DNA from: Exophiala sp. HKRS030
Taxonomy: Eukaryota > Ascomycota > Eurotiomycetes > Chaetothyriales > Herpotrichiellaceae
Direction: 5' to 3'
Length of the DNA stretch: 64,000 nucleotides
Assembly (NCBI GenBank): GCA_023897205.1
Contig: JAHWDD010000012.1
Coordinates: 124,001 to 188,000 of the forward strand
Shown: positions 44,460-56,462 of the stretch, one piece after another
How the letters are laid out: every line of letters starts with the position of its first letter
How positions within the stretch are numbered: position 1 is the stretch's first letter
Program-made: the position numbers and the translations under genes
The notes under the pieces: generated by a model
Seen by the model: the letters and a program-made list of their open reading frames with translations, nothing else
Told to the model about the DNA's origin: nothing
Databases searched by the model: none

Positions 44460-46476
44460 CTAGTGAGCCATGCCGACAGCCGCCATCTTTTCCACGTACT
44501 GGGCATACCGAGCTGCGCTCTTCTTGCGCAGGCTCTTGCCCTTCCAGATCATGACCAGGACCGTGGCGCACTGGACCATGGCGGCCGCGGCGGCCACGAT
44601 GAAGGCGTTCTGGTGGCCCAGGTTCTGGACCCAGGGCGTGACCCCGTAGCCGATGGCGAAGCTCATCGTGTTCCGGATCAGGATGACGGTGACGATGGCC
44701 TCGCCGCTCAGCGCGCGGTACGACTCGATGCAGTAGTTGCACATGCCCTGGACGGAGATAGCGCTCGCGCCCGAGACGACGAAGGCGGCGAAGACGGCGC
44801 CGAACCAGTGGATCCCCCGGCTGGACCCGACGCCCCAGAGGATCAGGCCGAACGGCAGCAGGACGATCGCCGGGGTGAGGAGCCAGAGGCGGTACTCGCT
44901 CTCGAGGATGCCGCCCCTCCGGCGGGCCATGGCCAGGGTGACCCGGTTGCCCCAGATGCCGGTGTAGGCGGCGCCGACAAACACCCCCAGCAGGGGCGCG
45001 ATGTAGGACACGCCGACCATGCTGGTGCTGAACCCGTAGGTCCCGGAGAGGATGAGCGCCGAGGTGGCGTTGAGCACGTTGAACCACACCAGGCTGGACC
45101 CGTAGTAGAAGCCGCAGAACACGATGACGGGGAAGCGCAGGTAGATCAGGGGCCGCTTCACCATGCCCCAGAAGTGGTTTTCCTTCCGCAGGTCCTCCTT
45201 TTGCCAGAGTTGAAGCTTGGTCAGGTACGTCTTGGGTTTTTGTTGCCGTCGTTGTCGTTGTTGTTGGTCTTGAGACACCACTCCCTCGTCGAGCTCGGAG
45301 GTGTTGATCGAGCCGATGTTGTTGGTGCCGGTCACTGCGGATTCCTTGGTTTCTTCCGCAGGCGTCTCGACCGACGTGCTTTCAAGGCGCTTTTCTTCCT
45401 CCTCGACCGTGACGGCGGCCACAGAGGCTTGAACGTGGAGCCGGACAAAGTTGGTCTCCTCCATGAAGAAGAACAGGAAGACAAACACAATGGCGCAGAG
45501 GATGGCGCACCAGTACTACTCAAAATACTCTTTTGTCAGCAAAACGGAAAAATGTGAGTGGAAACGGGGAGGGGGCCACGGTCATGAGCACTCACCAGAA
45601 CCCATCGCCAGCCTTGTCCGGTGGCAATGAAGCCCGAAATGATGGGAGCGCTGAGGTTGCTGCCAGACAGAGACAGCGCATACACGGCCGTGTAGAATCC
45701 TCTCTGGTGAGTGTAGTACTGTAGTAGAACACGCAAAGAGTATCAGCAGGCAGACCTTTTGTTGGAGGACATATTCATCGGACAAGCAAACTGACCAGAT
45801 CGGTAATGGTAATCTCGCAGAGGCTCTCGATGGGCGATCCGAAGAAACCCTGGAGGATCTTGCTGGCGATCCACTGCGCATTGTTCGTGGTGTAAGGGGC
45901 CCAAATCATCGTTCCCATGGTCCCCAGGACACTGATCAGGTACGTGGGACGTTTGCCGAACTGCAGTGCAAACGGTTGCCAGAACAAGCAACTCCAGCCT
46001 AGCAGGAGGAACTGTTTTTGCACACATGTTAGCGCCCGGATGTGCATCGCATGTGGTATGCTTCAGCGCGCATCGACCGCAGCCAAGCTTACCATGTATC
46101 CTGTGCCCTGGTTGAGATTGTTCAAGGTCAAGGTCGAGTTGGCCTGAATGTCACCAAAGACCGAGTACATGGCTGCTGTGGAGACTCCCACCGCCATCAT
46201 GTACGCGATCATGCACGACAGCGCCAGCAACTTGCGTCGGGGAGACCATGTCAGAGGGTCGTTGGGGTCGTCCTGAGGTGATACCCAAGAAACAAACATC
46301 GAGTCAGCCAGCTAGTCTCCTTCTTTTTTTCCAAATGTGAATGTTCGTGAACTCACGGTGGGTGTTGGGATGAGGATGAGATCTTTGTTTTCTCCCGACC
46401 CGTGAGTCGCTTGCATGGTGCCCTCCAAGTCGATGAGGTGCACTGTGCCCGGGATGGGAACTTCTTCAGCCGTCAT
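44460..46476 (-). CDS. MFS transporter, DHA1 HOL1-like
   Basis: Five exons (46357..46476, 46093..46272, 45796..46011, 45596..45718, 44460..45515) encode 564 residues. [18 protein letters not shown] opens the membrane domain. [17 protein letters not shown] is the MFS loop signature, then come [16 protein letters not shown] and [16 protein letters not shown] at TM6. [11 protein letters not shown] starts the long central cytoplasmic loop, about 90 residues of Gln, Glu and Lys. The second six-helix half follows. This layout matches yeast Hol1 and related fungal permeases for cations or polyamines such as histidinol. The last exon becomes very GC-rich from about 45200 downward, unlike the earlier exons. 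The gene ends next to the Zn2Cys6 gene and begins 909 bp from the ALDH gene end. Confidence 0.88.
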
Positions 46477-47384
46477 GTTGGGCGATGACTGTTGTTCCCT
46501 TCAGTGTGATGATCTCGACTTGAGAAGACTTGGGAATTTGCGTCGCAAACTAGGACAGTCCAAAAGTCTTCCTCCATTCCCATCCTAGCCCAGCGTTGTA
46601 TTGCAAGTTAATATACCTTGCCAGTGCTCACCTCGACAAGTTGAGGGGCAAGATAGCGATCGCTTCCTGTCTGGCCTTGACGCTTCATGTCGAAGCTATG
46701 TTTGCGGCTCGGACTTTTGGTGCAGCAGCTTTTCTCCATGGACCTCTAAAGGCTTGGAACGAAGGTCCACATGGCCGATAAGTGTTCAAAACCGAAACTG
46801 GTCATCGAATGCGAAGCCGCTGGTTGGTTCGCCCACTATCAGACCCACATGCCAACGCGGAGCCGCGTCTTTCTACAACCATCAGTCACTCTCTGGCGTA
46901 GGTCAACACGCGGCGGGCTGGCATCGCGACCGGTGGTGATTGCTCAATAGCAACTTCATTCGCTGATGGCAAGTCCATATCTATACTGTACCTTGAGATG
47001 CTGACCCTCGGTAGCAACTCGTGCAGACCTCGCAGAGATTGAATGCAAGTTGCCAAGCAGATTCGCGGTCCGCAACAGCCCTTTCAATCACCCGGTGGAA
47101 TAAGTTGGCAAAGGCGACAGCAGGTAGCTGTGTGTATTTGTCAAGGCTGAAATGACTCCCGCCATTGATTGTCCGCTCACAATGTGTTTTGTGTGCTCCT
47201 GGGGTCGGACTCGCCTGTGCGAGGGGTTAGCGGGGAGAAGCATCGTCTATCCCCCGGCATGAGAACTGATCAGACCTCCCCCTTGCACTGCATTACGGAA
47301 TGAGGAACCCTGGAAACTGTATGTCGTTGACCAAGACAGGTGGACTGTTGTTCGTGGGATTTTCATGACACTCTAGCTAGACCT
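46477..47384. other. Intergenic region
   Basis: 908 bp of promoter DNA of the MFS gene and the end region of the ALDH gene, which points the same way. No coding frame or repeat recognised. Confidence 0.6.
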
Positions 47385-48953
47385 TTAATATGTCAAGTTT
47401 ATCATCACAGTCTTTAGTTCAGTAAATGCTTTCAATGCGCTGATGCCACACTCGCGCCCAATGCCACTTTGCTTGCTTCCACCAAATGGTGCTGTGATGA
47501 AATTCAGAGTCACACAGTTGATACCAACCATCCCACTGTCAATATCAGAAGCAACCCTCAAGGCCTTGTTGATATCTTGCGTGAAGACTCCCGCCATCAG
47601 TCCGAACTCTGAGTTGTTGGCAAGTTCCAAGGCTTCTTCCTCGGTCTTGAAGCGATGAATGACTGATACGGGCCCAAAGATCTCTTGGGTGTGAATCTCA
47701 GAGTCTAGGTCTGGCTCTGCGAAGACTGTAGGATCAATGTAATAACCCTGTTTAAAAAAAGGCCAAATGATCAGTGATGATGTTGACAAGATCCCATGAC
47801 GCCTTCTTAAGGTGAAATCGGTAGTCCGAAACGCGAAGGATGATAAACTTACTCTGACTCCTTCCCGTGGTCCTCCCACCAGGAGTTTCCCTTTACCCTG
47901 CTTCTCACGTTCGATGAAGCCTCGGACACGGTTATACTGTCCTTCATCCACAAGAGGGCCGATCTCTGTCTTCTCGTCTCGTGGATCACCGATCGTGGTG
48001 GCCTTTTCTTTCATATATGCGACATACTTATCCACGAACTTTTGATAGATCCCCTCCTGGACATACACCTTACTAGCCGCCATGCATACCTGGCCAGCAT
48101 TCAGGGCGATGCCGTCGACCGTCCATCGGACAGCGTTGTCAAGATCGCAGTCATTGAAGACAAGCGAAGGTGATTTGCCTCCTAATTCCAAGGTGACTCG
48201 CTTAAGATTTGACTTTGCTGCCAATTCTTGAATCTTCTTTCCCGTTGCGATGCTACCCGTGAAGCTGATCTTACGGACGCGCATATGACTTGCCAGCAAC
48301 GCCCCCGTCGTCCCGTCACCTGGTAGGACCTGAAAAACACCCGGAGGCAAGCCCGCTTCCTTGGCCAAAGCTCCCAGAGCAATTGCAGCAAATGGGGTCT
48401 TTTCGGACGGTTTGAATATGAAGCAGTTGCCAGTCACCAGGGCCGGAGCGCCTTTCATGCCCAGTGTGATCAAAGGTCCGTTCCAAGGTACTATACCTGC
48501 CGTAACTCCTAGGGGTTCATTGCGGATGATCTTGAGAAAGCCGTCATCCTGGGGGAAAGATTCACCGTTGAATTTGTCGATCCAGCCTATGTAGTAGCGC
48601 ATGGCGTCAACCGCCAATGCGATTTCGAACTCGTTGAATTTGACGGGAGAACCGAGCGTCAGGCGAGTCATTGCTGCGAGCTCCGTTGCATGTTCTTCGA
48701 CCAGACTGGCAAATTTCAATAGTATGTCGCGACGCTGGGTCGGTGAGACTTTCTTCCATGCTGGAAATGCCTTCTCGGCGCAGTCGACGGCGTAGACGAC
48801 GTCCTGCTCTCCAGCGACAGGGACATCGTCGGCTACCAGCTCGCCAGTTGCGGGGTTGTACAAGCTGCGCTTCACCGAGTGTTTCGGATCGACGTATTCA
48901 TTGTTAATGAACAGTTGTTTTGGCAGCTCGGTAGCAGTATGAAGAAGTCCCAT
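47385..48953 (-). CDS. NAD(P)-dependent aldehyde dehydrogenase
   Basis: Two exons (47853..48953, 47385..47747) encode 487 residues. ALDHs oxidise aldehydes to acids. GVTAGIVPWNGPLITLG and the FKPSEKTP region hold the cofactor site. VTLELGGKSPSLVF carries the catalytic Glu at about 256. NAGQVCMAASKVYV has the nucleophile Cys at about 290, and EIFGPVSVIHRF follows near the end. The intron of 105 bp (GTAAGT...AAACAG) is a multiple of three and has no stop, so a read-through frame exists. The extra 35 residues it would add are unlike ALDH and interrupt the segment before GYYIDPTVF, so splicing is preferred. Beside the amine oxidase island it could oxidise the aldehyde made from an amine; that is inference. 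Confidence 0.94.
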   Translation of the reverse strand: MGLLHTATELPKQLFINNEYVDPKHSVKRSLYNPATGELVADDVPVAGEQDVVYAVDCAEKAFPAWKKVSPTQRRDILLKFASLVEEHATELAAMTRLTLGSPVKFNEFEIALAVDAMRYYIGWIDKFNGESFPQDDGFLKIIRNEPLGVTAGIVPWNGPLITLGMKGAPALVTGNCFIFKPSEKTPFAAIALGALAKEAGLPPGVFQVLPGDGTTGALLASHMRVRKISFTGSIATGKKIQELAAKSNLKRVTLELGGKSPSLVFNDCDLDNAVRWTVDGIALNAGQVCMAASKVYVQEGIYQKFVDKYVAYMKEKATTIGDPRDEKTEIGPLVDEGQYNRVRGFIEREKQGKGKLLVGGPREGVRVSLSSFAFRTTDFTLRRRHGILSTSSLIIWPFFKQGYYIDPTVFAEPDLDSEIHTQEIFGPVSVIHRFKTEEEALELANNSEFGLMAGVFTQDINKALRVASDIDSGMVGINCVTLNFITAPFGGSKQSGIGRECGISALKAFTELKTVMINLTY

Positions 48954-49404
48954 GATGTAAAGCCCTGTCAGGATATCGTTACGAAGCCGTGTTGGCGTGG
49001 TTTCTTTTGATGTTGTGACCGTGTAACACTTTTACCTTGTACAACCTATATAACACTACTTAGGCGAAGGTCAATTAGCCATTTGGCCTCTAGGTCAGAA
49101 GAGGAGAAGATCCAGAACTCTACCCGGTCAAGCTTGAGAAATTCTTATTACTTCCAGTTTCGCACGATAAGGGAGCCCACGTCTTGGGCGGGGCATTAGA
49201 TGTTGCGGGCCGCAGCACCCTTGAGGGTGTGGGGACATTGCCCCTCGAATCCTTTGAAACGAACAGCTAATCATTTTTGCGCGTTACGTGACTTGATGAC
49301 TCTGGAAATACCCAGTCACAAGCGATTGAGTGAAGCGATTGAGTGGAATGTATTTTCTCCCACTGAAATATCTGTGTAAAGGGTCTAAAGCCCGCTTCTT
49401 GGGC
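48954..49404. other. Intergenic region
   Basis: 451 bp, promoter of the ALDH gene and 3' region of the alpha/beta hydrolase gene. Contains a near-tandem GCGATTGAGTG string at about 49322-49344. No gene seen. Confidence 0.6.
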
Positions 49405-50784
49405 TCAAAGACTGGGTTTGGATGCCGCATCACCTCCGCGCTTTTCAACGTTGCGAACACAGGAGTCAACGAAGTCCAGGATCAAACTGCTTTGAGACGT
49501 GTCTTCGGTTCCAATCGAGAGAACATTGCTGTTTTGAAACTAGCGTCAGTTGTTGTCATGACCCGTATCATAGGAAAAGTAATACCTGAGGTGGTTGTGC
49601 TTGTCCAGGACATTGAGTAATGGTAGAGTGCCTGCAGGCTTGCTCTTGGCCCTGTAAGCATCGAAGAACACCATGTTTGAATCCACGGCCTCCTTGCTAT
49701 ATGCAGTCAGTGATTTTGTTGAGAAGCTGTTGTTGACTTCGACGGGGCACTTCACATACACTTCCCATTTGACCGTTCCCACATACACAGGTACTTTGTC
49801 AGAGTCTCTGTTTTGGTACGATTAGACTTGGGCCTTTGATACACAGTCAAGTGGGAGCTTACAGAAATGGCGAATCGGCAGGAAGCTGTCGGAAGAGACC
49901 AAGAGGAGACTGGGGCTGTAGCGTTCCGATCAGCAACAAAACATCTGAGACGACGCCCTCCGGGGAAAAATCTCACCCCCCAAACTTCCTCATTGTCTGA
50001 ACCATAGTATTGCGTTATCACTCGCTTTCTGATGGGTCGAGTCACAGTGTCAAACCACCATGGCACGCTGAAGAACATGACCCCGGCCACGGGAGGGAAA
50101 ACCCGAGTCTTGCCTAGTTGTTGTCAACGGGTGCTCGAAAAAGCATGGCTGGTACAGCTTACTTGTCAGGAACAAATTTGTGGCAATATGGGCGCCACCA
50201 GAAGAATGACCGAAGAGAACTGTTTTGTTGGGATCGCCATGGCCATAATCTGGGGAGTTGATGTTGTGATAAATCCACTCGCGAACCATTTGGATGTCTT
50301 CTGCTCCCCCAGGATGTTGTACATGGGGAACCAGTCGATGATTTGCAATCACGACCACAATACCAGCGTTGGCAAAGAAATAGCCAATATTGGCCCAGCA
50401 CTTGTACCCGCGTGTTAGCAAGCCATAAGAGCATCACTAGAGACAAACTAAAACCGCAACGTACCTTGTCACTCCAGCCTTTATCCCCCGAGAAGAAGCC
50501 TCCGCCATGCACAAAGAGAAGCACGGGTTTTCCTCCTTGCTGGGAACTTGGGACGTATACATCAAGGCGATGCCGTTCATGGGAGCCGTACTGCCTGTCT
50601 TTGACAACTTTCACACTTGCTGGTGGGGGTGAATAGAAAGGCTCGTAAAGTTCCCTCCAAGTCTAGATGCTCGGGGGTCAGATATTGCTGCGAAGTACAA
50701 TATTGTGGTACATATGCTCACCTCTTCGTCACCCAGATTGAAAGTCACTGTAGACTCGGCGATTTTGTCGAATACAGAATCCAT
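49405..50784 (-). CDS. Alpha/beta hydrolase (HGGG esterase / formamidase-like)
   Basis: Eight exons on the minus strand (50722..50784, 50465..50662, 50163..50400, 49977..50113, 49863..49915, 49760..49807, 49586..49696, 49405..49528) encode 323 residues. LLFVHGGGFFSGDK holds the oxyanion-hole HGGG. VLFGHSSGGAHIA holds the nucleophile Ser. LDKHNHLRSNVLSIGTEDT near the end holds the likely catalytic His. The acidic partner is not obvious. The intron 49697..49759 (GTATGT...ATATAG) is 63 bp and also open in frame; removing it gives GTVKWEVKEAVDSN. The family includes kynurenine-formamidase-like and carboxylesterase enzymes. No signal peptide, so a cytosolic hydrolase of a small ester or amide is likely. 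It is divergent from the permease gene at 51302. Confidence 0.82.
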
Positions 50785-51301
50785 TTTTCCTCCTGTAGAT
50801 CGTTTGGTTGAAAGAAAGCTACAGCCAGAGCTTAGTGTTGCAGCTGCGGCACGTCAAGGAACTTCCGACCAGGTTCCAAACCCCAGTTCAGACTTGAGGT
50901 ATGCTTCCCGCGCGTTCTTTGCTGTTCAATAATACCACGGTCGTGACAAGTTTAGATACAAGCCAACACAGGAAATTGGTGTGCTCCTATCTTAACATTC
51001 GAGCGGGCCTGAGATAGTGGGAGTGGATCCGTCCCGGCTACGGACTCAATCAGATTGTTCGCAATCAGAGAAGCCCAGGCCGTTGAGACCTAAACCCCTC
51101 GATGCCTATTGGGGGTGACGCCACGCCGCCCGCGAACTCACCCTTATCACTTGCAATGTTGGCGATAGGCCGCCACCCAAGACAGGAATACGCTGGCGAT
51201 GTCGATGTTAAAAGGACAGCGTGCGCATGCCCTCGCATATGCATCATCAGCCAGGTTGATCTTCTTCCCAGGGCTACTAAACACTCTCACTTATCACCAT
51301 C
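50785..51301. other. Divergent intergenic region
   Basis: 517 bp serving the esterase and the permease. Contains the inverted repeat below. No coding frame. Confidence 0.6.
51028..51044. promoter_or_regulatory. Inverted repeat with everted CCG/CGG triplets
   Basis: TCCGT, seven bases, ACGGA: perfect 5-bp arms carrying CCG-N9-CGG. Zinc-cluster proteins can bind such everted triplets, and two of them are encoded nearby. It sits between the divergent esterase and permease genes, about 260 bp from each start. Confidence 0.3.
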
Positions 51302-52978
51302 ATGCCTGATAGCATAAAGACCCAAGTCGAAGTCACAAACAACGATGACTCAAAGCTAGCCGAGCTTGGCTATAAGCCAGAACTACGCCGGCAGTATTCA
51401 CCCTTGGCGCTGGCCGGAGTTGCCGTTGTCGTTTGCAATTCCTGGGGTGCAGTCGGTGGTGCTTTGATCACAGGTAAGCTGCCTTATTCCAAACAGCCAG
51501 ATGAAATCGAGCTAAAAGAATTACCGTGGTACAGGTCTTGCCAATGGCGGACCGCCGACTATCATTTTCGGATGGCTCCTGGTTACCATCATGGCCCTGT
51601 TCACAGCGCTCTCTTTGGGCGAGCTCGCCAGCGCGTACCCTACCTCAGCTGGCGCGTATAACTGGGTAGCCAGGCTTTCTCCGAAGAAGCTGGCAGCACC
51701 ACTCAGTTATATCACAGGCTTGTTAAACCTCGCCGCCTGGATCTTTGGCACCACGAGCGCTGGGTTGTTTCTGGCACAATGTGTAATGGCTCTGGCAAGC
51801 CTTGCGAACAACGACCTGGTCATCGAGGTGTGTCACGGAACGTTAGAACCAATCTTCCATCACAGCTAACACAATACTAGCGATGGATGACCTTCGTGGT
51901 CTTCGAAGCATTTGTCGTGGTGGCGTTTATCATGGCTACCATCGGCGATCGCTTGATGCCCTTTGTCGCGCGTGCTGGTTTGGCTTGGACTGCCACCGGC
52001 TGCTTTGTGTCTGCCATAGTGGTCCTGGCCAAGTCGTCCCCAAAAGCATCGGCAAAACAGGTCTTTGCAACTTTCATCAATCAGACTGGATGGTCCAGCA
52101 ATGGTATTGCGGCCTGTATAGGACTAATTAATCCAGCCTTTGGCTTTTCAGGCTTCGACGCAGCGGTGCATTTTGCGGAAGAAGTGAGGCACCCGTCGAT
52201 GGCAATTCCTCGAGCTCTACTTGCTGTGGTAGGGGTGAATTGCATCACTTGTCTCTTCTTCATCATCAGCCTCTTCTTCAGCGTCACCAACTACGAAGCC
52301 GTTCTTACCACTAAGACGGGACTGCCTATCGCTGAAATGTACCGACAAGCTGGGGGCCAGGCAGTCGGCATCGGACTCTTGCTGGTAGTCTTCTTCGCGG
52401 GAGTTCCAGCGTTCTTCGACATCTTCATTGCAACCGTTCGCCTGAATTGGGCCCTTGCAAGAGACAACGCCCTCCCGTTTTCGAAAACATGGGCGAAAGT
52501 CAACGAGAAGCTCGGCATCCCGCTTTGGTCCACGGTCTTGACAGCGGTCATCCAGTTACTGCTCGCACTTATCTACATCGGAAACACTACGGCTTTCAGT
52601 GCCATCCTATCCTCCTCAATGGTTCTGAATAACCTCACCTTCATCGTGCCGGTGCTTGTCAACATGTGCCAAGGTCGCAGAGCAGCTAAGCTTGGTGATT
52701 TTCGCTTAGGCAAGGCCCTGGGTTGGACTTCTAACATAGTCATGTGTGGGTGGACTTTATTCACCCTGATCTTCTTCGAGTTTCCCTTTGTCCTTCCGGT
52801 GAACAAAGTGACAATGAATTACACAGTCGTGGTTTTGTCATCAACGGTTATATTGGGCGGTGCATGGTATGCTGCTCGAGCCCGTAAATATTACACTGGC
52901 CCGCCGGAAGAACTTCAAGGCGTCGAGTCCATGAGCAACGTTGATGTGCAAGGATTCCCGGTTGAATCCAAAGCATAG
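51302..52978 (+). CDS. Amino-acid/choline-type permease (APC superfamily)
   Basis: Three exons (51302..51473, 51535..51827, 51881..52978) encode 520 residues with about 12 hydrophobic segments. The N-terminal cytoplasmic part ends in LGYKPELRRQYSPLALAGV. Then come SWGAVGGALITGLANGGPP, the TM2 stretch SLGELASAYPTSAGAYNWVA (the fungal ACT-family signature), and FSGFDAAVHFAEEV in TM6. The last 40 residues are cytoplasmic. Introns of 61 and 53 bp restore the first two membrane turns. The family (UGA4/HNM1-like) carries GABA, choline, polyamines and related amines across membranes. A GABA- or choline-like cargo would suit the amine oxidase and ALDH nearby. That is inference. Confidence 0.92.
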
Positions 52979-53353
52979 GAGACCTGGTGCCGAGATTGTT
53001 GGAAGGAGAATCATATTGTGTAGTGAACAGTATCATTCCATTCGTGCTGAAATAGCAGATTCACCAGTGCAGCTGGGTAGACATCTACCCTGAATGGAAT
53101 AAATTGTACTCCGCCCGAGTTACACCTAAGCTAGTTGCCTATTTATTACCTAGACTTTTAGTCATGTCTCCCGGCCGCCTGTGAGCGCGCCAGAAGTTCT
53201 CGTTTGTCACCCATACTGATAGGCGATAAGAAATGGTGTTGTGGTCGAGGCAAACCCCACCTTTAGATACGTTATGACCCCCGACACCCTCTAAGCAACC
53301 TCCGCTTCATCCAAGGCACTGACTGGCCTTTGGTGCGAAGTCCATTCTTTCTG
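52979..53353. other. Intergenic region
   Basis: 375 bp containing the permease 3' region and the promoter of the third Zn2Cys6 gene. Nothing recognised. Confidence 0.6.
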
Positions 53354-55780
53354 ATGCCCCGACCACCAATTCCTCCCGAGTTGAGGCAAAGGGCAGTCAA
53401 GGCCTGTGGTCCCTGCAAGTCGGCAAAGAGACGTTGTGACGCCCTGCTACCCTGCGGCACTTGCGAGAAGAGAGGCATCGCCCATGCTTGTTTCTACCCC
53501 AGATTCGACCGACCTCGAATCAAGCTCAATCAAATTGCTTCTGGGCGCGTGAATAAGACCTCGTCCAGCACCAATTCGCATGTTGACCAGCTTCAGAGTC
53601 ATGATGTTGCAGATCAGGCATCGTGCTCTGCTGAGGAGCCGTCAAGACTTGCGTCCAATGCTCCATCGAGCACCGCTCCCGAAGATGTGAGCCCACGGTC
53701 ATCACAAACTGCCGTTTCACCTAGAGTACCAATTATCATAAGAAGCCGAATGCTCGTGGATTCGCGCGGTGAGAGAGGTATGGAATGACCCGAAGAAATG
53801 CTGGCAACCTCCTAATCGCACAGCGTAGAGTTCGTGGGAGACGCCGTGGCTCTCTCGTTCAATCAATACCTTCGGGAATTGCTAGCTCAACACCTCAGCT
53901 CCTCAACATGGTCTGAAAATCGCGCCGATGCCCACTTACCAAGGACAGATCTTCTAGACCGCATGCCAGTGAGTCCGGCAGAAGATGTGAGGGAAAAGCA
54001 GAATTTTATTCAGAGCTATCTGGCTGCGGTATGTCTTCTCCCGACATGGCGAAGTTCTACTGACCCCAGACAGTCTAATGGTATTCTCGACGTCTACAAC
54101 CAAGAGGAACTTGCGGTCATGATGGCGATGACCAACAATGCCGAAGAGACAATACCAGACGAGTCGATGGCTGCACTTTATATTGCAATCGCAATAGGAG
54201 CCCAGTGCCGCGCTTCCTGCAAATTGGATCTCCAGTATGCGAAGAAGTATTTCTACCTGGGACAAAAGGCTGCTTTCCAAAGCATGGTGGAAGATCCGGA
54301 CATCGCCATCACTCGGTGCTTTGTTCTCATGGCCTTCTACATGCTAGGTGCTTGTCGTCGCAATGCTGCCTTCATGTATATAGGTATTGCGGCGAAGTCA
54401 GCCTATGCTCTCGGGCTGCACGTTCCGGAGCATTATAGTAATACCACAAGTGCTGAACAACATTTAAGGTATGCTAGAGCTCTGATTCTTCCGATTGTTT
54501 CCTCCACAACGTACACAATACACGAACTGATCTGTCTATGTCTCCCAGGTCTCGATTCTGGAAGAGTTTGAGGACAATAGACATCATCACAAACACAAGC
54601 ATGGGCAGGCTGACTGCCTCTCCTCCCATGTCAGTGGAGCCCGAAGCCTTTGAAATCAGCACCAAAGAGACTCTCAGTCATAGGGAACTATGCTTGGATG
54701 CTACCTATCGGTTCACCTCCATGATGGACCAGATATTTCATGATATATTGGAGGCGAAGAGCATTGATGTCAATACGGGCGAGAAGTATCTGGAAAAGCT
54801 CAACACCTTGAGCGCGACTTTACCCCACGGCCTCCGCAAATTCTCTGCCACGCCAGCATCTACGCTGTCTGGCGAAGAACCACTGATTGGAAACATTCAT
54901 GTCTCTTGCTCTTACTATTGGGCGGTCATGCTTGTCACTCGGCCATTCTTGATGTACAGGCTGACCTGCTCCCAGTCGACTACGACATGGTCCAGTCCCC
55001 CAGATATATCCCGCGTGGACCCTAGCGTTAGCAAGCTTGCTCGTATATGCGTCTGGGCAGGCGTCCATGTTGCACAGAATTGTCACCGGCTACTCAAGCC
55101 AGGCTCACTGATCCACAATCTCTGCATACTAAAGTGAGTTGTTTCTGCTTTGGGCACTTGGAGAGTCAGCGGCTAACTGAAATGTGCTCATTAGATCTTG
55201 GATCTTCAGTACTTCGCTCGTGCTTGGATTTTCCATGCTTATCCCCGACGACTCATCCTTTGATGTTAGCGACGCGTTCACACAGTCCCGCGAGGTCCTG
55301 CACATGTTGACCAAGGCGAGTCCCCAGGCGGAACGCTACTACGATGTAATGAACAGTTTTGCGGAAGCAATATACAGACACCGGCAAAACCGGGCCATTG
55401 AACGCCGAAAGACCCATCAGAACTTGCTCATGGATATCCTTTCTCTAGATTCCGACGAGGCATCTGACCAGCAGCAGGTTCTTCATCTCGCCCCTGGAAA
55501 CACATCCTCACTGCGTAGGGGCGAGCTGCCGGGACCGGGTGCGAACATGCCCAGTCAACTACAATCAGGCGATGATGTGCCGCACGATTTCTTTCCTGGC
55601 CGCGAAGACAACGGATACCGTGCCCCAATGGAGGCCCCTTTGAGTTACTCGGCTTCTACGTACCACATGCAACCTCCATCCGACACCACCCTTGCGGAGA
55701 ATTGGAATACGGCATGGTGGGATGATTTCGCAATGGAAGTCTCACAAACGCTGCCGTTTGATTGTGGATTTGAGCTATGA
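53354..55780 (+). CDS. Zn2Cys6 fungal transcription factor (third of three)
   Basis: Four exons (53354..53777, 53829..54468, 54549..55133, 55195..55780) encode 744 residues. The N-terminal zinc cluster is CGPCKSAKRRC, DALLP, CGTC, EKRGIAHA, C, with spacing 2-6-5-2-8. A Ser/Thr-rich linker of about 90 residues follows. GEREFVGDAVALSFNQYLRE starts the regulatory domain. The Fungal_trans middle homology region is visible around RCFVLMAFYMLGACRRNAAF and MYIGIAAKSAYALGLHV. The C-terminal part is acidic and Ser-rich and ends with a W-rich segment (NWNTAWWDDF), suitable for activation. Upstream in-frame sequence has no ATG, so 53354 is the start. As the central regulator within the island (permease, oxygenase, dehydrogenase, amine oxidase) it is the best candidate for pathway-specific control. 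Confidence 0.92.
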
Positions 55781-56462
55781 AAACGGAAAGATGCTCTGTC
55801 TCTCTCTCTCCCTTTCTCTCTCACACAGCCGAGGGATTGGTCCTCCCGAGATCCTGCTCAATCATTCTAATTCATGACACATCCTCACTTCATGGCATTA
55901 AACTCTTGCACAGCCGCAGCCAAACAATGTAGCATATCCGTAACCTTGTCAAAGGAAATCAATGACAGAGGTCATCGCCGCCCAATAAGACTGCTCGCAT
56001 TCTAGGACAGGCTATTCCTTTAGCCATCGGGAACGATGGACACGCCATGTCGACACAAGAAATATGTCTAGGCTAATGCGCGGGGTGCAGCTGACCATGT
56101 TCACGCCAAAAGATTACTGGGGTAGCGGCCGCCCCTATCGTACGGCAGTGTTCTGCGGGACGGTTGTGGGAAGAACTGGTAGCTAACCGCAAACTAAACC
56201 GGTTCAGGTAACTTGAAGTCAACCTCACAAGGATGGCTACGCATTGAAGCCAGATCAGCAAGCCATGGCAAGAGTCAAGCGCCCCGGGCCCTTGTAAACA
56301 CCTGCACCGAAAGCGTATACAGACGTTCATCGACACGTCCTTGGGATTTTTGTGTGAGTGACAACTAAAACCGATTCAAATATAACAACGGTCAAATACC
56401 TCCATCTTTTTCTGTAAAGCATATTCTCCGAGTGTTTGATAAAGGATTTGACAAACGCCAAA
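55781..56462. other. Intergenic region with pyrimidine tract
   Basis: 682 bp. A TC-rich tract occupies 55795..55824 just after the factor gene. The remainder holds no coding frame. Confidence 0.6.

Noticed and set aside
44463..45557. Plus-strand frame of 364 codons, Asp/Gly/Val-rich
   Set aside because: Antisense of the GC-rich last exon of the MFS gene; stop codons are rare in GC-rich DNA. The minus strand shows clear membrane segments.
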